64,000 nt of DNA from Sphagnum magellanicum. Lineage: Eukaryota; Streptophyta; Sphagnopsida; Sphagnales; Sphagnaceae. The position numbers and the translations under genes are program-made. Positions 46,865 through 59,212 of this stretch are shown piece after piece. Numbering within the stretch: position 1 is the stretch's first letter; the number at the start of each line of letters is the position of its first letter. The DNA lies in contig CM038910.1 in the NCBI GenBank assembly GCA_021904315.1, positions 15,624,001-15,688,000 of the forward strand, read 5' to 3'. The notes below the pieces were generated by a model. It made no database searches. It saw only the letters and a list, made by a program, of their open reading frames with translations, and was not told the DNA's origin.

Positions 46865-49370
46865 GCTTTTAACGAGCCTTAATTGGCTGTAAAGGGTGTG
46901 AAGGTGTCTTTTACATGAGGGGACTTTTGTGCTGGGGATAGTATGTCCATTATCCTCAAATGGGTTCTTTCCATGTGCAGCTTTCTTGGTTGAAGAAATG
47001 ACAGATATATGAGATGAAAATATGGAACTATAGAATGGACTACAATGGGTTCCTTAAAAAATCTGGAACTTGAGGCTTTATCATAATGGTACCTGTTTGT
47101 ATATATATCTTGAAGATGTAAGCCAGGGCAAATTTCAAAGCACATCAAATTTTGACTGTAAATCGCTGCATTTCAGTTCTAACTTCTCATCAATGTTTGG
47201 TCAAAAAGTTTGGCTCATCTTTTTCCTTTGTTGGCTCTGTCCTACAGAGACATTGTGTGAACACCTTTTGAGTGGGTATAGGGGTCGGAGAATCAAAAGT
47301 TGGCTGAATGGATATGGTTATAGGTTTGCGTGTAAGTTTTTATTGGCCCAAGCTAATGAATGAGCATGTGTAAATTTTGGGTGCAGCCATTTTGAAATCT
47401 ACCTGTCTACTTGTTGGGTTTCTTCTCGAAATATGAATGTTGGGTAATTGATTTAACCATGTCTCTATATCATTTTATTATTTTTGAGTTGTTACTTGTC
47501 TTTTTGTATCACAAGGTTTCATATCACTATGAAATGTAAAAAACAATTCATATGACAAAAATTTTAAACGAATAATTTTTTTGATAAACATACAAATAAT
47601 TTGTTTCAATTCTTTTAAATCTTATTAAAATGAGATTTGAAAAATATGCAAGAATTGATTCATATAAAACACATCAATTTTTAAATAAATATAAATATAA
47701 TATAAAGTTCGTTTTTGAGATATAAATGTTTTAAATTAGTTTGATGTTATTTTTAAACCTTCAATAAGGCTTTGATGAAGATTTAATTAAAAAAATCATG
47801 ATGAAATTAATCGATTTTTTTTGGGTATTGATGATGCCTTTTATGTTATAAAAATTTATTATGGCCTTAGGATAATAAATATGCATCTATGATTTTAGGT
47901 TTTAACAAGCATGCATGGGGCAAACACCACAACTAGTATATAAAGTTGGGTGGGGGGTACAATGGGGTTTATAGGTGAAAATTTAGGAAAAACAAATAGG
48001 TTAAGGTTTTTTCTTTCCCCTCTATAATGGGTTTGTTTTTTATTATGAGGTTTCAAAAGGTATAAAAAGTGTATAATTCAATTAGAGTGAAAGAATTACA
48101 AGTTCTGAGTGGAGCTTTAAAAAAAGGTGATGAGGGGTTAGGATTTTTTTTCTTTTTCAAAAGGTTTTTTTTTGGGTGGGGAGGGGAGGATGGGGGTAAT
48201 TCCACACTTTTCTAAAGGATTTTTTTTTTAAAGGATTGGGATAGGTGAATTCTTTTTGGGATGGGGACTAATCCCAAGGGTTGTTTCCTTGGTAGCATGG
48301 GAGGGAGAAGTTTGGTTGTTTTTCAAGGCATGAAGGTGGGATTTTTAAAAAAAAATCCAAGGATTTATTCTTTTGGTGGGATGGGATGGGGTGTTTGGAG
48401 AAAGTGGTTTTTTTTTTTTTTCTTTTTTTTTCTTTTTTTCCTTCTTCTCGATATGGTGACTTAATGAAAAAAAATTCTCAAGAAAATATTTTATAAAAAT
48501 TATATCTTTTTTTGGGGAATGGAAAAATTTCAACAAAAAAATTAATATTAAAAATTTAATTGAAAGAACAAGAAATATTTTGTTTAAAATTGAACACTTA
48601 ATACATTTACAAAAAAAAATTAAAAAATCAATTTTTATTTTTTTGTGTGTTTAAATGTTTTTATGTACATGATAAAAAAGTTGACATTTTAAAAAAATAA
48701 CATAATATATTTGAGTGAAATGAAAATAATGCTTAAATAATGGAAAAAAATTTAAGGTTTATGTATTAATATTTTTTGAAGTTGAGATATTTAAAGTTTG
48801 GATGTAAACATGAAGTGCATAATTCAAATTCATAAGATGCTAAGGGTATTGATGTTTTGTTCATTATTAGAGCACAATCTAACCACCAAACCATGGCTCA
48901 TCAATATCCATGGTTAATGGGAGATATCTATCATAATTAAAATGTATTAGATGTCAAAGATATTAATGTTTTGTTCATTATTAGACCATAATTTAGCCGC
49001 CAAACCATGGATATGATTTTTTATTGTTAAGTTGAAATCAACCATAGTCAAAATTACTTAAAGTCAATATAAAGTAAAAAAAGTTTTAGGTTTAAGTTTA
49101 GAGTTAGGTTTAGGGTTTAAATTAGGTCTTTTATCTCATATAAAGATAACATTGTATGTTTGTTGTCTTTTTTTTTCATGGTAAGAACAATGTGTTTAGT
49201 TTAAGCTTTCACCATCTGTTGATTACTTTCTTATTTCCTTTGTAAGTTTGTGTTTTTGCAAGTGTATGTTTTGCCATGTGCTTCTGTAACTTTTAGCTTT
49301 GTCAAATGTTACTTCATTTGTTTATTGTCAAATTCATTTTGGTAAGTTCTTCTTTCCTTTTTTTACACAA
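46865..49370. other. AT-rich intergenic region
   Basis: No gene is recognised. The first ~300 bases are presumably the HSP20 3' UTR. Further on are purine/pyrimidine-skewed low-complexity stretches (48120-48440) and two near-duplicate phrases (gatgttttgttcattattag at about 48850 and 48968, each followed by an aaaccatgg). At 47428 aatgttgggtaattg resembles the hAT terminus, but no partner was found. Confidence 0.45.
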
Positions 49371-49377
49371 TGGCAAT

Positions 49378-50085
49378 TGTTCTAATGAAGGAAGCTAAAT
49401 TGGTTGTTGTGGTGGATGATTTGAATTTAAGAATTAAATGTTGCATTTGAAGCAAAGGTGTTCAATAAGTATGGCACCTTTGATCGAATTACAAATAAGA
49501 GCATGGAAGATCTAAGCTATGCATATTGCATTGTGATTGTTGGACATGGCAACTTTAACCATAATTACTTTGAAGGTGAAATCACTTTATATAGAAATGC
49601 ATGAACAACATTTACAGAAAAGCATGTTTGTGAGGGTGGAAAATTTTGGCATTGAATCAAAGTCTAAAAAAGGTTTTGAGAAAGGTGATATGCATGTTGT
49701 CATCATAATTGAGTTGACAACCATTATGTCATTAATTCCTGCATTCCAACCTAAGTTAATTCCCATGTTTTTTCATATGGATTTCGTTAAAAATTTAAAA
49801 TTTTTATTTAGAATTTGAGGTCTGTTATCATCATCATTGGTGTAGGGGAAATAGGGGATAATAAAGGTGAGCAACAATTGTTGATTACAGAGGGAGAAGG
49901 TGAATTTGACCAAGACGTTCTTGTTTTTTGGTAACAATTTCAAAACATAATATGAACAACTTCTTGAAGTGTACAATGAAGGCCAATGTGCAATGGTTTT
50001 AATCAAGAATGTGACAACAACAATAAAAGGAAAATAGTTTGGAGTGTGTTTGTACAAAGAAGAACATATTGTAATTTTAATATGA
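49378..50085 (+). pseudogene. OB-fold / replication protein A-like relic, probably transposon-borne
   Basis: The frame is broken: an N-terminal part at 49378-49530 (VVDDLNLRIKC, then FNKYGTFDRITNKSMEDLSY), an open 93-codon part at 49537-49818 (RVENFGIESKSKKGFEKGD, then IPAFQPKLIPMFFHMD), and a remnant to about 50035 (EVYNEGQCAMVLIKNVTTT). The arrangement of short beta-strand-like blocks is reminiscent of OB-fold single-stranded-DNA-binding proteins, which plant Helitrons often carry as RPA1-like genes. The same-strand neighbour at 51401-51990 looks Helitron-derived. The assignment is from pattern memory, not a database search. Confidence 0.35.
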
Positions 50086-50825
50086 TAAGTAGACAAGTAT
50101 GTGAAAAACCTTTGTAAATAAAATTTTATAATTTTTTCCACATTGGTCCATAGCTTTTGAACATTGAAAAGATTTTGTAGCCCCTTCTTGGTGCATTTAA
50201 TATCACAAAAATCACTAGAATTGGTTTTTAAATGAACAAAATATGGCTTATGCATATGAAGGAGGTGAAAATGTAAGGTTGAAGGATAAAAAACTAGTTT
50301 TTATTTTAAAACTTAAGATATATATGTTGGTCTAATGTTTTTTCATTTCAAAAACCATTTCTAGAGCTTTAAATTTCACACAAATGGTTTTTTAAATCAC
50401 TTAAAACGAATAACAAACAAAAGAGATATATGGTTTGAAAGAAGAGGGTGTAATTTTATTTTTCCATGTTTGAATGACCTTTTCTTCTTGATATTTCTCT
50501 TGTTGTTATTGATTTTTTTATCCTATTCTTTGTTTTTTTTTAGGTATTAATTTTTTAAATTATTATGTTGAATCAAAATCAATTTCTAAACAAAACCCTC
50601 TTAGACATTAAGGTTGTTAATAATTTTTATGTGACATTTCTATAGTTAATTTTAGTATATGAATAAACGATATATGAAAACTCATTATATCAAAATTTTG
50701 GTTTAAATAGCCCATATTACATAATCACTTTCATAGTTTTTTCCTAGAGGAAAATGAAAGTTCTCATACATTAATTTCCATCAACTACCGAAAATAATTT
50801 TAAATGCAATGTTTTGTATCTGAAG

Positions 50826-51295
50826 TAATTTTTCAATGCAAGTAGTTTTTCAATGCAAGGATTTTTTTCAATGTAAGTAGGTTTTCCAATGAATTTTTTT
50901 TCAATGCAAGAAATGTTTTCAATGAAAATAGTTTATAAATACAAGCAATTTTTTTGATGAAATGTTTTTTCAATGCATGCAATTAGTTTCAATGAAAATA
51001 GTTTTTCAATGCAAGTAGTTTTTCTCAATGAAATTTTTTTTTCAATGCAAACAATTTTTTTAATGAAAGAGATTTTCAATGCAAATGACTTTTCAATATA
51101 AATAGTTTTTCAATGCAAATAATTTCTCAATGTAAAAAAAATTTCAATGAATTTTTTTTTCAATACATGCAAATTATTAATACAAATATTTTCTACTTTA
51201 CTTTTTTTTCAATGCTAGTACTTTTCAATTCAAGCAAGTTTTCCATCTAAATAATTTTTCAATATAAATTTTTTTTTAATGCAAGGAATTTTTCA
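50826..51295 (+). repeat. 17-20 bp minisatellite (ttttcaatgcaagtag)
   Basis: About 24 imperfect copies of a unit like agtttttcaatgcaagta, with variants caatgaaaat and caatgaattt, lie between the OB-fold relic and the OTU/endonuclease relic. Confidence 0.9.
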
Positions 51296-51400
51296 AAAAA
51301 ATTTAAAAATAAATAGTCTTGAATGGGTCATTGATTTTATCTTTTTTGAATATGTTTATGTGGGAACCGTGCTTTTGTTTATATAGATGTATCCATTAAA

Positions 51401-51990
51401 TTGAAAATAATAATAATGGAAACATCTTCATTAAATTTTGTTGATTCATCATTTGAACATGTATTGCATTCATATGGCCTTCATGTAATTTCAACATACA
51501 AATATGAAATAAGGAATTGTCTTTTTGATTCTATATCTTATTTATTGGATAATCATTTATCATCTCTTGAATTGAGGCAAAATAGCATGGCATATATATT
51601 GTATGTGTGTATAGAGCTCATTCATGTTCAATTTCTACATTCTTAAATAATTCTCAAATTATAATTCAACAATCTCCTGAACATTGTCCAATCATCATTA
51701 TGGGAGATTTTAATGTTGACATTTAAAAAGACATTAGCCATCCAAAAAATAAACAAAAATATTTATTTCATAGATAAATTCCAATTAAAATCACAATTTA
51801 ATGAAAGCACCACAAAAGTTGGATTTCAATTAGACCATATATGGGCAAATGTCCCTAGAAATGAATGCAAATTTGGTGGAATAGAAGCATATTGGTCAAA
51901 TTTTCACAAACTAATTTATATTGCATTCAAATTATCAAACACATTTCCAATGTATAACAAAAAATTATTAATATCTCCATTTATTTAAAG
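51401..51990 (+). pseudogene. Helitron-type polyprotein relic: OTU-like and endonuclease-like fragments
   Basis: The first block (51401-51646) reads SSLNFVDSSFEHVLHSYGLH followed by RNCLFDSISYLLDNHLSSLE, resembling the OTU cysteine-protease-like module of some Helitron/PIF1-helicase polyproteins. The second block has CP.IIMGDFNVDI (51676-51722; GDFN is the hallmark of exonuclease-endonuclease-phosphatase domains). After a frameshift it continues FIDKFQLKSQFNESTTKVGF, QLDHIWANVPRNECKFG and EAYWSNFHKLIYIAFKL to 51988. The two blocks are in the order and orientation expected of one polyprotein, with the region between decayed. No Rep/helicase core or Helitron terminus is seen nearby. Confidence 0.5.
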
Positions 51991-53589
51991 TTTAATGTTT
52001 GTGAAAATATGCATGTAAATGTTACATTTTCCACCCAATCAATTACTCCCAAAATGTTGGCACCTTGTGGCTTGAATTTGCATTTTACATTTTTTTGTCA
52101 TGGACCATGTGCAAAAAAAAATCATAAATATAAATACCAAGACAAAAAAAATTTGAAAAACTTTTCTATCCATATGTACACCCATCAAACATCATAAACA
52201 CACCTTTCATGGAAAACCTAAACCCAAAATGTGACGAAAACAAGTATAAAAAATGCTAAATTTTCAAACTTCAAAATGAAAATGAGACCAAAAATAAAAA
52301 TCTTTGCATGTAATTATATCCATTCAACATTGATGTTCGTTTCAAACATCAAAATACGTCATGTACATCGCTAAAAATTGTCTACATTATCCAAGTTCAA
52401 AAAACTTGGATTTTTTTAAACAATATAATTATTTACAACTTTATATTCATTTGTATGATTAAAGAAAAAAAATAAAATTATGATTTCAATTTCTAAGCAT
52501 GTACAATGAATTCTAAGATGGTTAGAAAACTTTTGTTTTTAGTATAAATGTGGGAAAAAATCATTTATGATCTTTGCGTAAAGCCAACAAACTTGCATCC
52601 AATATAACTTGAGTTCATAGTAGAACATTAAGTATAATACCTTATTTTCAGGACAGAGCCTCTCGTGACAGAGCTGCTTGTTTCACTCCTCTTATTTCCT
52701 GCAATATTGCCATATATTCCTTTGGAACAAGAACTGAAAAGTGAGGTAGCACTCTCTTTTTGGATGTATGAGAGAGAAAATCAATCATAATAGTGAACAA
52801 AATCTATGTTGGAACATGAATTTTTATAATATTATTGACTCTGTGTGACAATTCCATAGTAAATCTCCACTGAACTCCACCTAGCTCCACTTTGCAAATT
52901 TAGTGCTACTTGCTTCCCCGGGTAATAGATAATGTCATTCACACTAGTGGAGGCCATTGTGCCATTGGCCCAAGTATATTAAACACCTCCTATAAAGTCA
53001 CGCATCCAATATTATTGGGATAAAAGTGGGCTTGATTTCAGTGTTCTTATGGAACCTTGCTAATTAAGTTTCAAATTTTCATGGTTCCAATTCTAGCGAA
53101 AGGCTATTTCCATGGTTTGATTTTTGTGTTCCTTTCATCAAAAGGATATTAGTTTAGGTCAAACTCACAAGACCCAAATAAGAACCTAAACCTTGGTTGT
53201 GCATGTTTGTTGGATCATGATTTTCATACCATGAAAGCAAATGTTATTGAGTCTAGAGTGTTTTTCATGTTTGAAATTTAAAATTAATTTGAACTTTTTT
53301 GAAGACTTGACAAGTAGTTTTTCTTTTTACAGGTATGGGATTTATTTTAATTAGTTGTAGACCTCCATACGTATGCAATCTCTAATCTTTGAAAGTGTGT
53401 AGTGTATACATGAAATTGAAATTGATTTTTGAAGTGCACTTGAGGCTTATTGATTTTGAAAGAAATGTGTCAAAACCGGAATCAAGAGGTTATTTTCAAA
53501 AGAAAGAACCAGCCAACAGGTTAAGACTTAAGACAGGGTCACATTCAAACAAACATGTATCTTAATATATAGATTTGTAGGGACACCCC
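51991..53589. other. AT-rich intergenic region
   Basis: Nothing recognisable was found. The ORF at 52009-52197 has no motif. The stretch could contain the 3' remainder of the Helitron-like relic. Confidence 0.45.
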
Positions 53590-54850
53590 AAGTTCAAAAG
53601 AATTTTTTTGCACTAGGCTAATCAGAGAAGCCCGTCACACCACAAAATATGTTATTTAGCGCACTCCCAAAATAAATAGGTTTACCAATAGGCCTCGGAA
53701 TTGTATGTTCCTTCCAATAGCCTAGGTCAAAAATGTTGACAAACAAATGAAGGAATGAAATTTCTGCTCAGCCAATGATGTGTAGCACACACCCAAGAGG
53801 GCTAGGGCTTTTTTTCTTTAGGGGGCCAGGGAGGGGAGGAGCCTCCATGCTTCTATTGGATTAGAGCCTAATGTTTTTTAAAAACATTATGATGGGGCCA
53901 ATCAAAATGGCTCCTTCCAAAAAGGCCAAAAAAAACTTTGGCCACACTTCTCAACTAATTAATAAGAAGATGAATATACACCCATTATTTACACACTCCC
54001 AATATGTACCCATGCTATAAGGCAATGGTATTAGCCCAGGCTGAAAAACAGGTTTAGGACCATAATTTTCATGCAGCTAATGAGAAGGCTCAACATGCAC
54101 GAGGAGGGCCGAATTTTTCCCTTCTGGGTTTGAAGGGAAGGGGTTTTTTGTTTTTATTTATGTTCCCATCAAGTTCTCATCATGTTCCCAAGGGGTTTCC
54201 CCATTCTAGTTCTTGAATGGTTCTCCAAGTTTTCAACATGTCCCCAAAGATGTTCCTAATAGCACCACACTTTTCTCCCATATGTTGTGGCCATAGTTGA
54301 ACTTTCTTTAAGGGAGTGCCCAATGTTTCAAAAGAATTGGTGATGGGCCAATCAAAATGGCTCCTCCCCAAAAAAAAACTTTGAGTGCAACCCCCAACTA
54401 AATAATAGGAATAGATACCCTAAAAATAAGTACCATAATATTTGACTTCAGCCTACCTATGTAGTTACAAGAATACTACCCTAAGTTCCCAATGTGTTCC
54501 CCAAGATGTTCAGAATAGCATTGCAATTTGCCCAAAGTTAAGCTTTCATGACATATAAAGGTGGGCACCTCTATACTTTTGTTTTGGGGCGTGTTCAATG
54601 TTTTCAATGAAATTTTGTGATGGGCCAATCAAAATGGCTCCTTGCAAAAAAAGAAAAGAAAAAAACTCGAAATGCCCACACCCCCAAACTAATTAATAGA
54701 ATAACTTGGGGTACCCTTGGTCCAATCCAATGGCTCCATAATGGATTTAGAGTGCAAATGCACTTCCGTAACTTACTAGGGAAAATGTGGGCTATTTTCT
54801 TATCCAACCTCACCCAGTTTCTTCCCTATAACCAACGTGGTTAGGTTATA
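53590..54850 (-). repeat. Array of the G-run repeat family, minus orientation
   Basis: The block gatgggccaatcaaaatggctcc recurs three times (near 53891, 54342 and 54619), each followed by a poly-A/C-rich stretch and then caactaattaataa. On the minus strand this is the family order seen at 38655-39310. The spacing is about 450 and 277 bp, so units are in tandem and some are truncated. A G-rich block (53820-53845) is retained. The array ends about 225 bp before the sulfurtransferase ATG. Confidence 0.7.
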
Positions 54851-54934
54851 ACCAAGGTAGTTGGGTTTCGTGTCCATGCATGCCTGTGTTCTAGAACTTT
54901 CTTTCACCCAACAGCAGGAAACACGACGCCCTTG

Positions 54935-54952
54935 AACCCTAAACCCTAAACC
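54935..54952 (+). promoter_or_regulatory. Double telo-box upstream of the sulfurtransferase gene
   Basis: AACCCTAAACCCTAAACC contains two overlapping AAACCCTA-type telo-boxes 124-141 bases before the ATG at 55076. This is the usual promoter-proximal position for this element in plant genes. Confidence 0.6.
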
Positions 54953-55075
54953 GCTCGAACCCATCGAGCAATGTTTCTACACTACAGCGTTGCTTGCATT
55001 CTCTCGAACGTTGATCGGATTTGGGCTGTGTGATCGCGGAGTTGTCGTCGCATAAATTCCAGATTTTGTGCAAAC

Positions 55076-57103
55076 ATGAGCCTCAGCAAGTGTGTGCATA
55101 AGTTAGCCATGGCGGCAGCTTCATGGCCAAGGCTTGGGGTGCCGTTTCTGTCTGCCAGAGCCGAAGTGCTGTCCTGTCGTCCCAAGTCCTGGAGTCTTTC
55201 CGCCTCTCGCTTGATTGGCAATGAATTTGTAAGTACTATTTTTTTGACCCCCAACCTTCGCTTCGCTTCGCTTCTTTGCTCTTGTGTTAACTTTAGATGG
55301 ATTTCCAGTCTCTTTTGCACATTTGGTCAGCGTTGAACCCCATTTCCTTCCGTTTTCTCTTGGCTTTGTGTGCAGTTGTGGTCAAATTCTTTGCTGAAGC
55401 TTGAATCCAATGTAGTATAGAAGGCCAGATCTCTGGTTCTCCCTAATATGCCCATCCTTGGTGGGATCTTCTGAATCGACAAAGCTTTTGTAATTAGGCC
55501 AGGCTCTAGGGTTTTGGTAACATTTTTTTTTTTAGGGTTTATTGAAGGCAGTTGGGCTCCGATTGTCCTTAACATGCCCATCCTTGGTGGGATCTTCTGA
55601 ATCAATAATGCTTTTGTAATTTGGCCAGGATTTAGGGTTTTGGTAACATTTGGTTTTTTAGGGTTTAGTGAAGGGAGGTGGGCTCCGGTTGTAGTTTTGC
55701 TGGAACTAATACGGCAGTGACATTGAAACAATTTTCCCTTGCTCTCAACTTCCCACTTGTTCCTAACATCCATTGTAGTAACATTGCCACACACTTGTCA
55801 GAGTTTGTAGCAGATTTCATGTTTGTTTGACACGAGTGTCAGATGTAGGTCTCTTTTCTGACCATGAATCATTCTGTGATGAGTGTCTTTGATTACAGGA
55901 GTCTTTAGTTCTTTTTTTTTTTTTTGCATTATGGATTCCATCATTGACCCAAATTGGTGACAATCTGTGTGGATTTGGTAGCCAAGAATTACCATACCAG
56001 CAGGTGTGCAACAATCAGGAGGCTGGGGATTGACAACTGCATCAGTGGCTAGACCCTCACTTTTACTGTGCAACCAAATCCAGTCTCGTCATTCCACGTC
56101 AATCCCCTCTGTTGGACAGGCAGGTGCTCTTCCAAGTATGGGTCCAGTGCCAAGAAAGAGGGAAGAAAGACCTATTCCACAAGAAGCTGAAGCAAAAACA
56201 GTGGTGACACCTGCCTGGCTTCAAGAGATCTTCTTTGAATTCAGAGTCAGGACAATTGATGCATCATGGTACCTGCCTGGGGAAAACCGTAACCCTTATG
56301 AAGAATACAAGAAGGAGCATGTCCCTGGTGCCGTTTTCTTCAATATTGACACCATAGCAGATATCACAACAGATTTGCCACACATGTTGCCATCTGAGGC
56401 TGCATTTGCAGCTGCAGTGTCAAAACTTGGCATTAAGAACGATAGTTTGATAGTTGTGTATGACACCAAGGGCATCTTCAGTGCTGCCAGAGTATGGTGG
56501 ATGTTCAAAGTGTTTGGACACCAGAAAGTATGGGTCTTGGATGGAGGCCTTCCAAAGTGGCGTGCAACAGGCCATCCTATTGTGTCACATGGAACACAAC
56601 TTGAGTTGGGCCAGGAAGCAGGAGATTGTGTTAGGATGGTTTATGCAGGGCAAAAAGTAGAGGAGGGGAAGTTTCAAGCCAAATTTCAGCCACATTTGGT
56701 GCGGTCTATTGATGATGTGGAAAGAAATATTGACACAAAGAAATTTCAACTCATTGATGCACGAGGAAAAGCTAGATTTGAAGGAACTGAACCAGAACCA
56801 AGTGATGGCCATCGGGGAGGCCATATTCCTGGTAGCTTGTGTATTCCATATACAGCAGTTTTAGACCCCTCAGGATCTCTTTTGCCAGAAGAGGAGCTTG
56901 CAGCTGTGTTCAGTAATGCAGGTTTGGATCCAGTGAAACCAGTGGTGGTGTCATGCAGATCAGGTGTCAGTTCTTGTGTAATAGCACTGGCTTTGCACCG
57001 TCTGGGAAAAGAGGATGTTGCAATCTACGATGGTTCATGGGCAGAATGGAGTTCTTTCTCTGACACTCCTGTGGAAACCAACGTGGCTGCAGCTTCAGCA
57101 TGA
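55076..57103 (+). CDS. 3-Mercaptopyruvate/thiosulfate sulfurtransferase, two rhodanese domains
   Basis: Exon 1 is 55076-55228 (donor gtaagt), a mitochondrial-presequence-like 51 residues (MSLSKCVHKLAMAAASWPRL). Exon 2 ends at 57103; its start is uncertain. Acceptors at 55981 (exon from 55982, total 424 residues) and 56083 (exon from 56084, total 390 residues) both keep the frame. The N-terminal structural rhodanese domain includes DASWYLPGENRNPYEEYKKE, LPHMLPSE and KGIFSAARVWWMFKVFG; the catalytic C-terminal domain includes QLIDARGKARFEGTEPEP, GHIPGS and the active-site loop CRSGVS (Cys codon at 56954-56956), ending YDGSWAEWSSF. The enzyme moves sulfur from mercaptopyruvate or thiosulfate to cyanide, thiols or thioredoxin, usually in mitochondria. 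CRSGVS differs from the CG(S/T)GVT typical of plant members. An internal ATG (near 56140) could give a cytosolic form. Confidence 0.93.
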
Positions 57104-59212
57104 TTTCAGTTCCTGTGCTTGTTTGAACTGCACCTATTAGGCAAGAACTCAAAGACAGAGAAGACATTCTCCATAGGGGAGAAGTGGCTCTCCCAACCTT
57201 TGTCAGTCCAGCTTCTAAGGTTGAGGAACTGTCAAAATGGAGAAAAGCATGGATCAAATTTTTGACAAAAAGTTAGATAAAACAACAATTATGTAGAGTC
57301 CCTTTCTGATAGCTGGAAAGAATATGATGAACCAACTACTTCAGAATGTTTGATGGAAGAGAATGCATCCCATTTTCTCACAGGGACTGAGTTATCAAAT
57401 TTGTGAGGAAGTGCCTCAAGCAATGATGATGGCATTTGTGAAACATGTGAAGGTGGGGGAAGTGATCACAATTCCCGCCCTTTGCACATCTCCAACAAAT
57501 ACAAGCAACAATGTTTTGTTTTGTTTTGTTTTGAGGGGTTCAAGATGCAATGGCCCCTCTGTTGGATCTGCCCTCTTTTGAACACCATAACTGATGACAA
57601 TGTGACTACAAAAATTACATTTTGTGGAACTATCCCCACATGACCTTAGATCCATCAAGACAAACACTGTGTTATTCCACAACACTAACCTACTCTCCTT
57701 CACAATACACAACCCATTAAGAAAATGGTTACAGACATCACAAACAGAATTGCAAGATGACCCAATAATAGTATTAGACCAAAGATCTAGAAATGAATAA
57801 CAGCACCCTGTGGAAGGAATAGGAAAAGAAACACCAATACAAAAGACCATTGTAGTACCTGAAAACTTCTTTCAACAATACTAATACACTCTGACATGTT
57901 CAGAGAACATTGACAGTAATTTGCATGGTACTGGATGCCATTCCCCACTAACTTGTGTCAGTCCTGGCAGTGTGTAGAATCCAACCACCTTCCAAACTTT
58001 TGTGCCAAAGTTTTGAAGTAACAGGAAAACTCAGCAGTGATGCTGGATAGCTCATAAATATGAAGGGAATGGAAATTCAAAAAGAAAACCAAGAAAAGAA
58101 GGGGAAATAGGAGGAAATAAACAGAAGAGAAAAGAAGACAATAAGAGCCAGGATAATAACTAAAGACATAGGATCATCAGAGCTTCAATGGCAAGTGACA
58201 TCCCCACTCAGAATTGAGAACACCTTCAAAGTATCAAATTGAAGATCCCAAACACTAGAACTCCAAATGCAAAATCCTTCTTCAATAAACAGTCCTTGGT
58301 GTTGGTTCAAAAGCAGCCTAAAAACATAACATTTTACTTTTAGCCTTAAAAACTCTATGAAAACTCCCAAGAACTCAGAAGATAATTTATGGTAAATAGA
58401 CTCATTTCGATACCTGCATACTATCATTTGTTGTTTAAAGTTTACACCTCTAAAGTCTTCACTGACAACGTAACAGCAACCAGCCATCAAGCATGAGAAA
58501 AAGGAAACCCAACCCTAAAGAACAGGAAGAACAAGACAAGGTTAACATTAAATGTAACTACTGTGCTTTCTGTCACAAAGACCAGCAATAGTGCAAAATC
58601 TCAGCCTGTATGCTGGCTAGCTCAACAAAACCTAAAAGAAAAGGAGAAGACCAAAAACCAAGAAGAAAGAGGAACATAAAAAACCAAAGAGAGAGAAAAA
58701 GGCAAGAAATGGGACTGCACAATTCATTCACAGTTGGATAGCAATTGAATGCTTGAAAGCTGCATCATCAAACATGAAAAGAAAGAGTCAAAGGATTAAA
58801 ACAAGCAGAGATGATACACTACAACAAAATGGCAATGGCAAATCAGCTAACTTGCCTGAAATGGAAACATTTTTGGAAGAGCAGTGCAACAGAGGAGGAA
58901 GCCATCACCTTTTCCCAAACAATGAAATTCTCAAAGAAGAGAAGCGCATCAACAAAAGTCGAATGTTAAATAATTGCTCTGGCTGCGGCATTCAGCTACT
59001 TGCAACCCACAACTCATGACTATCAAGGCGATCTAGGTATTCTAATTGAAGCACTTCGTATGAAAGAACAGCAGCAATCAGTTTTGGCATACTGAACATC
59101 TTCATCATCACAAGAGAGTGAAATCCTCGGCACAGATGATCGCTGATCTCAACGACAACTGCTTCATTCATGTCTCCACAACCATGGGAGAGAGAGAGAG
59201 AGCTTGCATCAC
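57104..59212. other. Intergenic region between sulfurtransferase and STMP1-like gene
   Basis: No gene is recognised. It contains a (TTTTG)n run near 57512-57535 and purine-rich text from 58070 to 58720. The ORF at 58753-59019 (charged, Lys/Asn-rich) lies just 3' of the minus-strand microprotein gene and has no family motif. The 3' UTRs of the two convergent genes fall here. Confidence 0.5.

Noticed and set aside
58753-59019. 88-codon Lys/Asn-rich ORF as a gene
   Set aside because: No motif, a low-complexity charged composition, and a position in the probable 3' UTR of the minus-strand microprotein gene.
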